Shown: positions 24,570 through 36,610 of the stretch, piece after piece | How positions within the stretch are numbered: the stretch's first letter is position 1 | Layout of the letters: each line of letters begins with the position of its first letter | Assembly (NCBI GenBank): GCA_963921425.1 | Contig: OY992832.1 | Coordinates: 13,701,249 to 13,765,248, forward strand | Length of the DNA stretch: 64,000 nt | Origin: Dryas octopetala | Lineage: Eukaryota; Streptophyta; Magnoliopsida; Rosales; Rosaceae | Direction of reading: 5' to 3' | The notes under the pieces: generated by a model | Seen by the model: the letters and a program-made list of their open reading frames with translations, nothing else | The model's database searches: none | What the model was told of the DNA's origin: nothing | Made by a program: the position numbers and the translations under genes

Positions 24570-25701
24570 ATGTCCTCCTCCTCCTCTTCCTTCTTTAACA
24601 CCCACTACTCCTCCACACTCTTTCTATCTACCCTTCTGGTCTTTCTCTCTCTACCCGTCTCTCTCTCATCATCCTCCATTCATGACCTTCTTCGCTCCCA
24701 GGGTCTGCCAGCTGGCCTCCTCCCAAAGGAGGTGAAGTCCTACACTCTCTCTGACAATGGCCACCTCCAAGTCTTCCTCGACGGTCCATGCCTGACCAAG
24801 TTCGAGAACAGGGTCTTCTTCGAAAGCGTTGTGAGGGCCAATCTCAGCTATGGCAGTCTCATTGGGGTTGAGGGGTTGACCCAAGAAGAGCTCTTTCTAT
24901 GGCTGCCAGTCAAAGACATCATTGTTGATGACCCAAGATCAGGCCTCATACTCTTTGACATTGGGGTCGCTCACAAACAGTTCTCTCTTTCACTCTTTGA
25001 AGATCCACCTAGCTGTAAACCCTCAGGTAATTAATTAAGGTGTATCAGATTAGCTTAATTAATTCATTTAATTTTGTTCATTGCCTTGCTTTAATATTGA
25101 ATTATGTTTTTATTTTTGTAGTTTTGTAACATATGTTGCAGTTTCTGTGGATGTAGGTTCTGGGTTTCTGTTATGTTTTTGTGAGATGAACAGTTTTTTG
25201 GATTTTAATGTCTGCCATGTCTGATAGTCACAGACGCATATTAATTCATTGTGGCTGTTTCAGAAACTGATATAAAAAATAAAAAAACAAAAACAAAAAC
25301 AGAGACTTTATACATGATATATCAAAATCTCCCAAAAACAAAGAAATGATTTAAAAGAAAAATACAATACAGAAGATGAGAAGAACCTTCCAATATAATA
25401 ACAAAAAGGAAAAAGAGAACAGAAACTTTGGTTTTTTTTTTTTTTTTTTTTTCTGATTCTTTTGGAGAATTGTTTATACACACTTGACACTTGAATGGTA
25501 TTGGTAATGGTAACTAGGTTGTAGCCAAAATTAGAGTGTGAATAGCAACATTAGGCTTCATTTAATGTTGTTTATTTTTGGCCCTCAGAATTAAATTGCA
25601 TGCAAGTTGAGTTTGATTATTGAGCTAATTCATGTGACTGTGCAGGTGTGCTGAAGAATCATGTGATGAACAAGGAAAAGGGTTTTGAGGGTCTGAGATA
25701 G
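24570..25701 (+). CDS. DUF538 family protein, secreted
   Basis: Function of DUF538 is not settled; the domain is plant-specific and resembles bactericidal permeability-increasing folds in some reports. Two exons, 24570-25026 and 25646-25701, GT-AG, give 170 residues. Residues ~1-37 form a serine-rich leader with a hydrophobic stretch (STLFLSTLLVFLSLPVSL), a likely signal peptide. The DUF538 core follows: HDLLRSQGLPAGLLPKEVKSY, FLDGPCLTKFENRVFFES, and GVEGLTQEELFLWLPVKDI. I prefer the ATG at 24570 over the in-frame ATG at 24537, because TATTAAAA at 24518 would place transcription start near or after 24537 and the shorter leader is a better signal peptide. The last exon adds only 18 residues. 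Confidence 0.88.
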
Positions 25702-26238
25702 GAGTAGATGCCAACCTGTTTCAACCTTGTCTTTTTCTATATTATGCAATTTAATATTTTATAGACTAATGATCATATTTATATATATATAATATATAAG
25801 TAGATAGAGGTGGCTTGAGATTAGAGGGTTTTGAGGAGTAGGAGGAGTTCGTAAAGATGTGGACTCCAGGTATCAGATCATGATGTCCTCATCATATTAG
25901 CGGTTCTAATCTTCTAACCTTTGTTTTAGTTAATTATTCCTTGCTGTGTTCTAATCTGTTTAAGCAAAGCAAAGGATCAAATTTCTTTATTCTCTTCAGC
26001 CGTATATATTATTATATTTTCAAGAAACAATTTTCTTAAAACATATGTTTGAATTGACAAGGCAAGAATTTTGATAATATGCCATTTTTAATTAATTGTG
26101 TTGAGTATGAGATACAACTTCGAATTCCATAACAATAAATTGAGCCTTTTATTAAGTTGTAATTTTCCTTAGAGCTCACATTATTATATAAATAAATGGT
26201 CTCTCTACGCTGAATCTGCCGCCTAGCCTATTAGCTTG
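25702..26238. other. 3' flank of the DUF538 gene, no further gene
   Basis: AT-rich. Probably holds the 3' UTR. No coding frame on either strand. Confidence 0.5.
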
Positions 26239-26248
26239 GAACTTTGGA

Positions 26249-26617
26249 GAGTTAATTACATTTACACTCCATGAGGTTTATCGTCTTTTCACATACACCT
26301 CCTAGGGTTTCAATAATTACACATATACCCCCTGAGGTTTTAAAACTATTGCATATAACCCCATACAAAAGACAAATTAAAATAAATAAATAAAAAAGAA
26401 AATATTTGTATTGAGGTTGGATCTTACACCTTGAGTAATCTTATTAGGCTATTTAATCTCTTAGCATGCTTTTTTGCATCATTTTTCGTCTCACTATAGA
26501 GGGTTAATTATATGCAACAATTTTGAAACCTCAGGGGGTGTATGTGTAATTATTGAAACCCTAGGGGGTGTATGTGAAAAGACGATAAACCTCAGGGAGT
26601 GTAAGTGTAATTAACTC
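26249..26617. mobile_element. Mutator-type MITE with ~115-bp TIRs and 10-bp target duplication
   Basis: The ends begin GAGTTAATTACA on each strand. The arms pair over about 115 bp with few mismatches (26249-26363 against 26500-26617). The perfect direct repeat GAACTTTGGA flanks the element at 26239-26248 and 26618-26627. A 9-10 bp duplication and long arms are hallmarks of Mutator-like elements. The element is 369 bp without coding capacity. Confidence 0.88.
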
Positions 26618-26627
26618 GAACTTTGGA

Positions 26628-27721
26628 AGTAAGTGTTACTTTGAAACTCATACTCAGCATCCTAATCAAAATTTTAGAGGCCCTTAATTTTTCTAAATAA
26701 TGAGTTTGCATGAATTGTTTTATTCAGTTCAAAGATTTTTAGATAGATTACTAATTTGTGTTTCATTAGCTTTGGGGTGGGAATGATTTTTCAAGTCATT
26801 TACTAGTGTAATTTTAATTTTGAATGAAGTTTGGTATTTGTTTTCGTGGGGGTAATATAAAAAAGTAAATTACTTAAAGTTCATTTTATAGTCTTTAATG
26901 AGAAAAAATATCACCTAAAAAGTTGTAATGATAAATAGGTCCACTTTGTACAAATAAAGCCAATCTTATTATTTTTTTTCGTGCTGAGCGCTCGACGTGT
27001 TTTTTTTTTTAATTGGGTAAATTGCCACTGTCAAACAATAACAATTAAAAGTGGCAATTAGTAATAGTCATTTTTAGGTTATACACAGCTTCAAATTGTC
27101 ACTGTCGCATAGTGGCAATTGCCGAGGGCTTGGTGAACAGTGCCGAGTGCTTGGTACCTCTGTGTCACGCACTTCTCATTAAAGTGGACCAAGATGAGAT
27201 TTCCTATAGCACATGGGCTGAGTTATCAGCCTAATTTCTAAAATGGACTTAAAAAAAAAACCCCAATATAAAATGAATCCCTAATAACAAATGCAACTCC
27301 AAGAGCGGACGATCAATACGAAGGATAATTATAAGAGCAGGTAGTCGGGTAGCCTTCAACGTGTATTAGAGGTATTAAGCGGGTCAAATTGGTATGAACA
27401 CGACTCGAGCATGAAATGAGCCTGGACTAGTAGCAATTATTCTAAATTTCTAACATTATTTTTCTTTTTCCTTTAAAAAAAAATCTTAATAATCTAATTA
27501 TAAAAAAAGAAATATATGAGAGAAATTTCAAACCCTAAAAAAATAAAGATAAATAGTATGTAGGTTCAATTTGTGTAAAGCACATAGGTTTGGCTTGTTT
27601 AAAGCACGACACGAGTTGGAATGGGGCGCGAGTTATATGTCATGTTGAACTTAGGTCATGGCTATACGAGCACGACATGGTTATTAAATTGACAATTACG
27701 AGAACGACAAAAAATATAAAT
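26628..27721. other. Intergenic, worn repeats, no gene
   Basis: Contains GTGGCAATT-type phrases repeated around 27010-27125 and a GC-richer stretch at 27560-27715 (CACGACACGAG, CACGACATGG) typical of old repeats. The solo LTR interrupts it at 27722. Confidence 0.45.
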
Positions 27722-30429
27722 TGTGAGACCCAAAATTTTCCAAATTTATTTTGGAATTTTTCTTTAATTTATAGAATTTTTTTCTAGAAATTTGTTTGGC
27801 GGAAAATCGTATTTTTCGCCTTAAGCTTTAATTGTTTGACCAACTTTGACTAGAGTTTTGACCCAAGTTAGACCTTTAAAAGGTGGTACTTTTACTCACG
27901 AACCCAACGGAGCAAGTCTCGTATTATTCCGAGTCCGGAAAATTATTTTACGAATTTCCCAAAATTTCATTTTTAAAAGCATTTTATCTTAGTTGTGGAG
28001 CTTGAAATTTTCGAAATTTTTATAAAGGGCAAATTGGTAATTTGACCTCATAGTTAATTAGTACTAGTCGATACGAGTCCGTAGTATTTTTCGGGGTATT
28101 TTTCTGAGTCCCGAGCTATTTTTAATTAATTTTTGAAGTTGGGGAATATAGGAAAAATAAAATAAAATAGGAAATACCAGATCGCGCCACGTGGCACGAT
28201 CTGGGCCATTGGATCTCGCATGGCCCATCTGATCCGACGGCTGCATGTGCAAACAGCTGCATGGCCCGCGACACGTGGCAGCCTCTCCACTTGACACGTG
28301 GCGACGGTTGGTGGTGAGTCCACCCACTGAGTCAACGAGTTGACCGAGTTGACTCAGTCAAGCCTTCCTATAAATAGTGCCGCACCCTTGCTGGTTCTTC
28401 ACCCATTTCAGCCGCACGCTTCCCAAGAGAGAGCTTCTCTCTCCTCTCTCCTCCTTTCTCTCTCTTCTTCAATCTTGTTTTGAGTTTATCTTGAGTTCAG
28501 GAGCTCCGATCGACGATCCAATTTCGCCTACGCGATCGTGGCGACGAGCTCTTCAATTCTAGTAGTGTGAAGGCTATGTTTTGGTGAAGTTTTAAAAAAA
28601 TCATTTCTGAGCTCCATAGGTAATTTCTTGATCCCTGTCGAATTTCTGCTAAAATTTTGTTAAATAAATCTCTTGTTAATTAGGCTATTTTAATCTTATT
28701 ATTTAGCAAGTCTAGTAGTACCGAGACTCTGCTCGTGGGAAGTCTTCAACAGGTATACCCTTAACCCAGCTTATTTAATTTGCTGTTGTTTAAGTGGTGG
28801 TTATAGACGAAACGCCGTTTAACTGTTGTTATTAAATGAACTTAATAAATATTGAGGCCATATCAGTGGTAACCAAATAACGTGATGACTAAGGTCAGTC
28901 CATGAGCATACATGCGTTGGGTACTGAGCCAGAGCTCCCTCAGTTTCCCCATGCACTGACCTGGTCACGTTGTAAGGTTCATATCTGATCAACCTCCTCG
29001 ACAATAAATTAAAATAAACTTAGAAACCACACGGTCTGACATGACTGTCTGCCTCGGGGAGCAGGGTCATGCCGGATCAAGAATTTAGAGAAGCCTAGCA
29101 AGTTACGCTAGTGCCAAACTTCTAAATTTTACCTGGTCTTAACAGACAAGGCCGAGAGTACGTTTAGTACGTTCCTAATAGCTGTCGTCGGATTCGGATC
29201 TCCAGTTTCCCAACAGGTACAAGTGGGACCCAGACACAGGAAAGGGATCAGGCAAGGGACACACTTTGGTAAAGCAGGTAGGGGGAAGGTACCATATCCC
29301 GGTTATTGGATTTCCTGCCTATTTTCGTACTATATGTATATGAAAATGTCTTTCACAGAGAATGTGCATGATTTTTGTATGGCATATTTGTGTGATTTTC
29401 TGTGTGATACCTTGGACGACCTGAGAGTAACGGGCACGTGTTGTGACCTTGGGTTTCGATCCCCTAAACCTCCGGAGGGGTAAGTACGGACTGGTTAGTC
29501 GAATGTCCTTCTGGGGAGGCTAACCAATGTGGTATTACCAGGTAAATGGATACTCTCGCCACAGTATCGAGGTGGTGGTTGAATTTCCAATACTGGTGGT
29601 TGGCCTGTATGTGATCGGTCGCAGGTATGTTTCTGAACTATGTCACGTGACAGGAAGGATTTTCACTGAAAAAGATGTATGAGCATGCAAAGGCTTTACT
29701 CACTGATTATTGGCATAATTATCTTTATCATTACTGGCTTTGGTTACAATATTATTGATATTGATACCCTGTTTTTGGGTGTGCATCGCTTTTAAACTGT
29801 TTTCCTTGAAATCCTATATTTTCGAGTATTGCTTCAAACCTAACCAGGATTTTTCCTCGAGGGGAAGCGATGAACGTATGTGACGCTTACCCCCTACTAT
29901 ACTCTTGTGAGTGCAGATAATCCAGTTGTTGGAAACCAAGATTGAGGTCGTGGGTGTGGGTGTGGCACTTGTAGCTTGTCAGTTTCAGTCTTGCTATCTG
30001 GTTTAGATCCTTTCTTTGGATCCGTGGTGGTGTTTCTCTTTCATCCTCGTAGGTGGCATATCCCAATGGCTATCCATGAGTCCAATTTGTTGCACCACTT
30101 TGTTGAAGACTGAATCACTCTGGCGTGGGTTGGACTATCCTGACATATCTGTTTATCTACTGTTTTATTATGTAGCATTAGGGTTAGTGTATTTGAAACA
30201 TATAACCCTCACGGGTTGGTACTCTTTACTGTTATTTATAATATGAGGCATTTTCAGTAATTTCTTCCGTTGTATTTTTACTACTCTGATCCAACCCGGG
30301 TTCTTCAATAAAAAGGGCTTAACTCGTTTTAGAGAGCTTGGGAATATAATACTCGGGGTAAGGGGTATTATAGTCTCAAGATCTTTAAGACGGGTGCCGC
30401 TGTGGTGTTCCCAGTTTCGGGGCGTCACA
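27722..30429 (+). mobile_element. Solo LTR of a long-LTR retrotransposon (probably Ty3/gypsy)
   Basis: The 2708-bp unit starts TGTGAGACCC and ends GGGGCGTCACA, and is flanked by a perfect 5-bp duplication TAAAT (27717-27721, 30430-30434). It contains no gag or pol, no inner copy of its ends and no primer-binding site, so it reads as a solo LTR left by recombination between two LTRs. A TATA box CTATAAATAG at about 28368 is followed by a CT-rich leader, and three CACGTG boxes lie upstream. LTRs this long with these ends are common in Ty3/gypsy; the superfamily is inference, since no coding region remains. Confidence 0.8.
28188..28376 (+). promoter_or_regulatory. LTR promoter: three G-boxes and a TATA box
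   Basis: CACGTG at 28188-28193, 28272-28277 and 28295-28300, each in an ACGTGGC context (ABRE-like), then TATAAATA at 28369-28376 about 70 bp further on. The order and spacing look like a functional plant promoter inside the U3 part of the LTR. Confidence 0.65.
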
Positions 30430-30454
30430 TAAATGGTCCCTATATAAATGACTT

Positions 30455-30760
30455 GTGTGAATAAATTTAGGCATCTATCATAAAACCAATTGACAATAAA
30501 AGGAATAGCCCAAGACCCTTCGTGTGGCGTCACTTAAGTCAAACACGTAGACAACTCATATTGGGTAACGTGGAGCATGTGTTACCATTTGGTCTAACAC
30601 ACATGGGTGAACTTGCTCTGATATCATGCAAAAATCTAGATATCTATCCCAAAACCAATTGATAATATGAGTAGTTGCCCAAAATCCTTATAAGTTATTA
30701 TGTAAGTGTATACTTTTTCAATCTGAAACAACATTTCACATTCTCATATCGAGCATACAC
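30455..30760 (-). mobile_element. Remnant of a copia-type element flanking the solo LTR
   Basis: Contains GCTCTGATATCATG at about 30615, which on the minus strand resembles the copia primer-binding sequence. Around it a ~90-bp unit (ACCAATTGA..., CCTT...) occurs twice. It is worn, has no coding part and is related to 22815-23070. Confidence 0.4.
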
Positions 30761-31687
30761 AACACGATATGTTTTGACACCATTAACACGTGCCCATGAG
30801 CGAACACAACCACTACAAACCTTATGTGGTCGGAAGAATGGGCCAAAAGATGGGCTAAATGATGGGCTTAGACCAACCCAATATTCACAAAGTCTTGTCA
30901 AAGCTGAATAGCCTGTGATTGAGACAGTGTGAAGTAAAGCCTCTCTTCACGGGCGAATATGGTGCTACCGTACAGACAAAACTTTTTTTTCCGTGGATCT
31001 TATTATCAGATTCTATGTATGTATTCTTCAAACAAACATTAATATTATTAGACTGCTAATTCAATCTTTATCTATAATATGCATTATTTTTGAGATTATT
31101 TTATGTAAAGCAGGATGTTTGGGCCAATCACAAGTGGAGTCCTAGTTGTTAGATGGGCCCACATGGCCTTTCTTGCTCTAGTGGTGCACCCAAATTTGGC
31201 CTGAGTCAAGACTCAGGCATGACTTAATGGGCATCTCTCCTAATAAGATGAGTTCCATAAGATCTATTTCATTAGAGATATTCAGAACATGCCTTATGGA
31301 AGACTCACTCCCCAAATTTGTCCCCTCTGGCCTTTTCTTTGGTTTTAGTTTGGCTCAGGTGGCTTGCCACTTAACCATCGATCTGGCAACATGACTAGGA
31401 CCAAGACAAGTGTACAAGTGTACTTTGTTGCTTCATTATATACCAATCACGACAGAGACAAAGACAAACATATCAAACCCTGATTGATACGCAACCAAAG
31501 CATTAATGTGCATGATTGGCCCAGCACTAGTGTGTGCAACTTAATTTTCCTGACCAACATCCTTCCCTAATCTCTATGCATATATGTATGTCATGAATTT
31601 TAATGTATAGTCACTGTTCGAACAATAATTAAATCATGCAATACTAATTCCCCCTCAAAGAAAATCTCTAGTATGAAGTACATATGT

Positions 31688-31722
<35 letters not shown>
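31688..31722. repeat. (TA)n(TG)n compound microsatellite
   Basis: About six TA units followed by about eleven GT units. Confidence 0.9.
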
Positions 31723-32015
31723 TGGGTGAGCAAAGCAAATAATAGAATTGGTAAACAAATATTAGAAGTATATATTCATTTATCAGTATCGTGAATACAT
31801 AGAGCAAATCCAATTGCTTAATCATATTGATGTATTACTAATACCAAAATTTTTGTTTCCCCTATTTAGGAGGGAGAATTGTTCAAATGTTACTAAGGAA
31901 ATGATTGTGAGTATTGTTGATTTATTGAGACAAAAATTAAGTGGACTGACTACTTATTAGTTTAAAGTGGGTGTTGGAGCCCCCACGGTGAGGATGGGGA
32001 GGTGGTGGAGTTGAT

Positions 32016-32041
32016 GGGTTGGTTGGGTAGGTGGGTGGGGG
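32016..32041 (+). other. Potential G-quadruplex
   Basis: Four runs of at least three G (32016-32018, 32025-32027, 32033-32035, 32037-32041) with loops of 6, 5 and 1 bases meet the usual G3+N1-7 rule. Confidence 0.6.
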
Positions 32042-32861
32042 TGGCATTTCTAGGGTGTTTGGTTGTATGTTTAAAAAAAATTAAAACATGTTTTGTTATA
32101 TATTAAGAGAAACACATGACTTTATTTTATTGAGTCGTATAAATGCTCAGGATAAGAGGGTCCTTAAAATTGAAGACTCAAGTATTTCCTGCTTAGATAT
32201 CAAATGGAAGAGGGTTTTTATGCCATTTTGAGATTTGGCCAAGTGCTTAAAGGGAAAGCTAGTTGGAAATTTGGCTGTCGAAAGCCGGAGGTTGAATATG
32301 ATTCTATTTTTTTTTTTGGGGCCAAAAGGTATTTGATTCTACTTGTGCACTCTCCCTTTCTTCGAGCTTTGGGCTGCCAAAAGGCTACTCCTGTTATTAC
32401 TTTGTTGCATGAGGATCTGCCCATAATGCGCATTCGACATAAACTCCACTCTTTAAGTAAATGAATTATATTTTCCATAAACATATAAATGATCATTATG
32501 ATAATTGACATACAAATGATTTTAAATTTTTTTTAAATCAAATAGTCCATCGATTAGTCGCAAATGTCAATGGATTGACATTAAATTTCTAAAACACCGA
32601 TTAAATTGGATCCAAATTTTTAGAAAGTATTGCTAAAGGCGTTTGGCCAATTAAGACAATTTGCTAGGGATTTAGAGATAGTTTTGTGTATTTATTTCTT
32701 TGATTTAAAAAAATTCAAAGAATAAGATACATTCCTATTTTGTCCATTTGCATTTTTTTCCTTTATTTTCCTCCACCTTTCCCCCCACCGTTCCTCTTCT
32801 CCTCTCCGAGAGGTCGACACCGCCGGCACATACACCGATGGTCTATGCCTCTAGTCTAGCC

Positions 32862-34424
32862 AAGGAGTAAAATTTCGGTTTCGAAGAAATTTTCGATGAA
32901 AATTTCGATTTTGACAAAATTAGATAAAAACGACGGAAATTGTTATCAAAATACGAAAATTTTGAATGAAACTTAACCATATGCTTATTTAACATATTAT
33001 CTACTATATTGATAAAAAATATTGAAGAAACCAAATTATATAGTAAGTTTTATGTAATATAAAATGAATATAATGTGCGCTGGTGGTAAATACTGTTAAA
33101 AAAATGGGTCAGTAATTAATAATTATATAAATAACACCTCAAATTTATTTATATTACAATTTTAAATCATGAATTAAATAAGTATTCAATACCACATAGA
33201 GTTTCTAGCAGGTTTAAATCATGAATTAAATAAGTATTAAATACATTTATATTGAAAAATGAAAATATATTGAAACTGAAGATATAAGGATATAATTGAC
33301 CCTAAACTAACAACTACAATAGCCAAAAGTATAATTTAGATCGAGAGTTTTAGATTATTATATAATTTATCTTAAGTTTAGGTGCTCTATAGAAATTTCC
33401 GTGTTTTTTTTTCTCCAACATCATGGAACTTAGCATTTTAGCAACAAATTTAAATGCACCTTTTACCAGAATAAAACTGGCAGAAAAATTTTCTAGCAAA
33501 AAATAAAAAATTGGCAGGGAAAATATCCTGCCTTATAAATTCTGAATATACCGAAAAAGTAATAACGGTTGACTTTTTTTTTTTTATTCCATTATCCAAT
33601 AGGGTCACTGAATTATGTAGAAAAGGGAAATCATCTATAAACTAGACCAGCCATGTTCATCTAATACTTGAAGTAATTGAATTTTAAAAATTAATATTTA
33701 ACTTCCTTTTTATTTGTTTGTTGGGATATATGATCGGTCTTGCTTTGTGGAGATCTTTCATCAGCCCAATATTATCATCAAGAAGAAAACATATACACGG
33801 TATTTGTAATATCATAATAAAATTGAAGATGCGAGTAGAAATTTGCAGTAGATCCACATCCACTCTTGTGTGGCTTTGGCTTGGTCTGAGTGTCTGACCA
33901 CACACGCATATATATACTGATACAAGAACCATTATAGATGTATGCGCAGTCTTGCCCATATATGCATCATTAATTGAAGTATGAATTAGTACAAAGTACA
34001 AACCTTGCAGTGGTCTCACCGTCGGGGAAGAAAGTTACAGAGTGAAGAGAGAGAGAGAGTCACGCGCGGAGAAGGAGGCAAGGGGCTGTCGCAGGCGGAG
34101 AAGACAGAGTGAAGAGAGAGAGTCACGCCAGTGATGAGGCAAGGGGAGAGAAATCTTTGGCAGGGGAGAAGACAGAGAGAAATGAAAAAGAGAGATCCGA
34201 GTGAAAAAGGAGAAGACAGAGGTACAGGCTGTACAACCGTACAACAAAATTTCAATATTTACAGCGAAATTTCGATGAAATTTCACAGAAATGCACTTGA
34301 AGGAGGATTGAAATTTCGCTGAAAAATTACCAAAAATTAAGGGTTATGTGATAAAATTTTGGGATAAAAAAAAAAACGAAAATTTCGACGAAATTTCGCC
34401 GAAATTTTTGAAATTTCACTCCTT
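32862..34424. mobile_element. 1.56-kb non-autonomous TIR element with 8-bp target duplication
   Basis: The left end reads AAGGAGTAAAATTTCGG and the right end, reverse complemented, AAGGAGTGAAATTTC; subterminal GAAATTTCG motifs recur in both arms. GTCTAGCC flanks both sides exactly (32854-32861 and 34425-34432). An 8-bp duplication suggests the hAT superfamily, although the terminal bases are not the classic ones. No transposase frame is visible. A purine-rich inner stretch at 34030-34220 repeats a unit with GAGAGAGTCACGC. It lies about 360 bp upstream of the next gene. Confidence 0.75.
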
Positions 34425-34598
34425 GTCTAGCCATATCTCATTCGGATTTAATTTTTCTTTCTAAATTTAAAAATAATAAAAAATAAGAAGGGTAAAATAG
34501 GAAGCTAAAAGAAATTATAACTTTATAAGAGAGATTGAAAATAAAAAATAAGAAAAAGCTCCCACAAAAATTAATAAATAAGAAGTGATTTTATCCCC

Positions 34599-34606
34599 CA
34601 CGTGGC
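34599..34606 (+). promoter_or_regulatory. G-box/ABRE upstream of the 34786 gene
   Basis: CACGTGGC, 187 bp before the start codon. This is a usual distance for a bZIP-bound element in a plant promoter. Confidence 0.5.
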
Positions 34607-34785
34607 AGCCTCACAATGATCATAATAATGACACAGGCACTACGTACGGAGAGAAAAAGAAAGATAAACAACAAAAACCTTAATTCCCTTGCAGACGCGG
34701 ACTCTCTGTGTCAATCTGCAATAAATTGAAATATAAATTGCATCATCAACTCGGACTCGGAGAGAAACTCTACAGCTACCAGAAC

Positions 34786-36610
34786 ATGGGAGGCGGGATG
34801 ATGAGGACGGCGGCCAAGGTGGCGGGCATCAGCGGCGTGGTTCACGGCGGCTTCCGCGGCAAGCCGGCGGTGCCTCCGACAGGTCATTCGGTGCGCAAAG
34901 CCTCGATCCCCGCCGCGGCTGCCACCTTTTCGGCAGCTCAGAATCTCAGGTCCGCCTCTGACGTGGCTGCGATCGAGAATCAGCCAGCGTGGGACGCGGT
35001 CGACGACTTCGTCGACTGGCAGGTGGTCGGCGGCGGCGAGGAGGAGCTGGTGATGTCGGCCGGCGAGCCGATTCCGAGGGTCGTGTTCGGGGCTGCTCCG
35101 AGCTTCAAGGAGGCCCAGGAGGCCACCGCTGAATTGAAAGACGCCCTTGATATGTATATTTTTCTCTGCCAATGAAAAAATTCAATCTTTGTCAAATTTT
35201 TTAATTTCTGCTCTTGTTATTTGCTAATGATGGTTGTGTTCTATTGGCTTTGTTTTTCTCTAAAACCCTATTTAAAAAATAGGGATTGTGAAATGGAAAT
35301 TAATTTTTTTCATTAGTTGATTATCGTAGGGTGGTGAACACGTATGTAGTTTTTGGGGATTTTTTATTTGGAAGTTTTTGGGGATTTTTTATTTGGAATA
35401 ATGAAATGTATGGTAAATTGGAGTTTTGCCATAAAATATATGGATGGTGAAAGAAATTAAGTGCAACTGAAATCAAATGGTTTTGGGTGTGAATAAAGTA
35501 ACGGTCTTTGAATTTATTGGGGTTTATAATTGAATTAATATAGAGATGTTGACAGATCCATATGTGCCTCCTTTCAACATTTGCTTGTGGTAGTGGAACT
35601 GATTTTGTCTCAGTCTCTAAGCTTAGTTGATTATGTTCATTAGCACTGAAGTACTAAGAGCATTTGAACTAATAATGGTACTTCTATCTTGTGTTATAAC
35701 CTGTTTGCTGGGGTGCAGGTTGATCTAGTATGTGTAATCTCATGCTTGACTAATTTTTGTTCTATCATGTGATTGATACGTGAACTTTCAGGGTATATCT
35801 CTCTTCACCCAAATTTGCTGGACCTAAGAACCTGTCTGCTACTGATAAGGTGTCTGGCCTTTCTCTGCTAAACCCTGAAGCGGAGGCAGAATCGAAGGTA
35901 GAATCCCACACTAGGACTTCAGTGCCAAAACCTGCTCTCCAGGCCTTTGAAATGCTGAGTAGAAGTGCTGAAGCACAGGTATTCTTTCAACTCCATCTGC
36001 CAGTTATATTTATCATTGAAGGTTCGAGTCTTGTTTAAATCTGGAGTCCTTTCCAAGATCCAATTGCTGTGAACATCGAAGTTTGCCTGTGTGTTTTGTC
36101 TTTTAAAAGTGCTTTTAACATTATTTCTGCTTTCAGCTACCCGAATTTGGTGATGACAGACTTGTACCATTTTTAGGGGACTAATTTAATTTTGTTGTTG
36201 TTCATTCCCAGACTGTTGTTGCTTCAATTGCAAGTGACCCAAATATCTGGAATGCTATGATGCAAAATTCTGCAGTCAAACAATTCATGGAGTCCCACAA
36301 TAGTGGTAACCTTCGCCTGGATGAATATGTTGCAGATGCTGAGTTTTTGGAGCCGGTATCCTCTGTGATGCCTGAAGAGATAGCTGACTCAAGCCAATCT
36401 GAAAGCCTGGAAAGTTTGATCAGTGGTTTTGTTCATAAAGTGAAGCTTACATTGTCCAACTTGGTCGACAGTCTGTCCACTTACATTCAGAACATTTTTG
36501 AACCCCCTGTATATGCAGAAGACAACGGGAATGCGAAAACTGTAGTAGCATCTGCGTTCATGGGATTGGCAATTATGGTTGTTATGGTGGTTTTGCTGAA
36601 GCGTGTTTAG
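34786..36610 (+). CDS. Conserved plant protein of unknown function with C-terminal membrane segment
   Basis: Three exons, 34786-35153, 35792-35978 and 36212-36610, GT-AG, closing in frame to 317 residues. The start is the first ATG; in-frame codons before it lack an ATG. The N-terminus MGGGMMRTAAKVAG is followed by a variable stretch, then EEATAELKDALDMVYLSSPK-like helix at the exon 1-2 junction, ALQAFEMLSRSAEAQTVVAS and DPNIWNAMMQN. Residues ~297-315 (SAFMGLAIMVVMVVLLK) form a single membrane helix at the very C-terminus, as in tail-anchored proteins. By recall it resembles the family annotated UCP012943 (At5g54540); no biochemical role is known to me. Exon 1 is much richer in GC than its surroundings. 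Confidence 0.85.

Larger units (their letters stand above)
30761..32861. other. Intergenic, no gene recognised
   Basis: AT-rich with a TA/TG microsatellite at 31688 and a G-rich tract at 31990-32045. The open frame at 32204-32464 shows no family similarity. Confidence 0.5.

Noticed and set aside
28064-28335. Open frames inside the solo LTR
   Set aside because: They lie antisense over its promoter region and match no retrotransposon protein.
34711-35172. 153-codon open frame on the minus strand
   Set aside because: It is antisense to the GC-rich first exon of the conserved membrane protein gene, has no splice partners and resembles no family.
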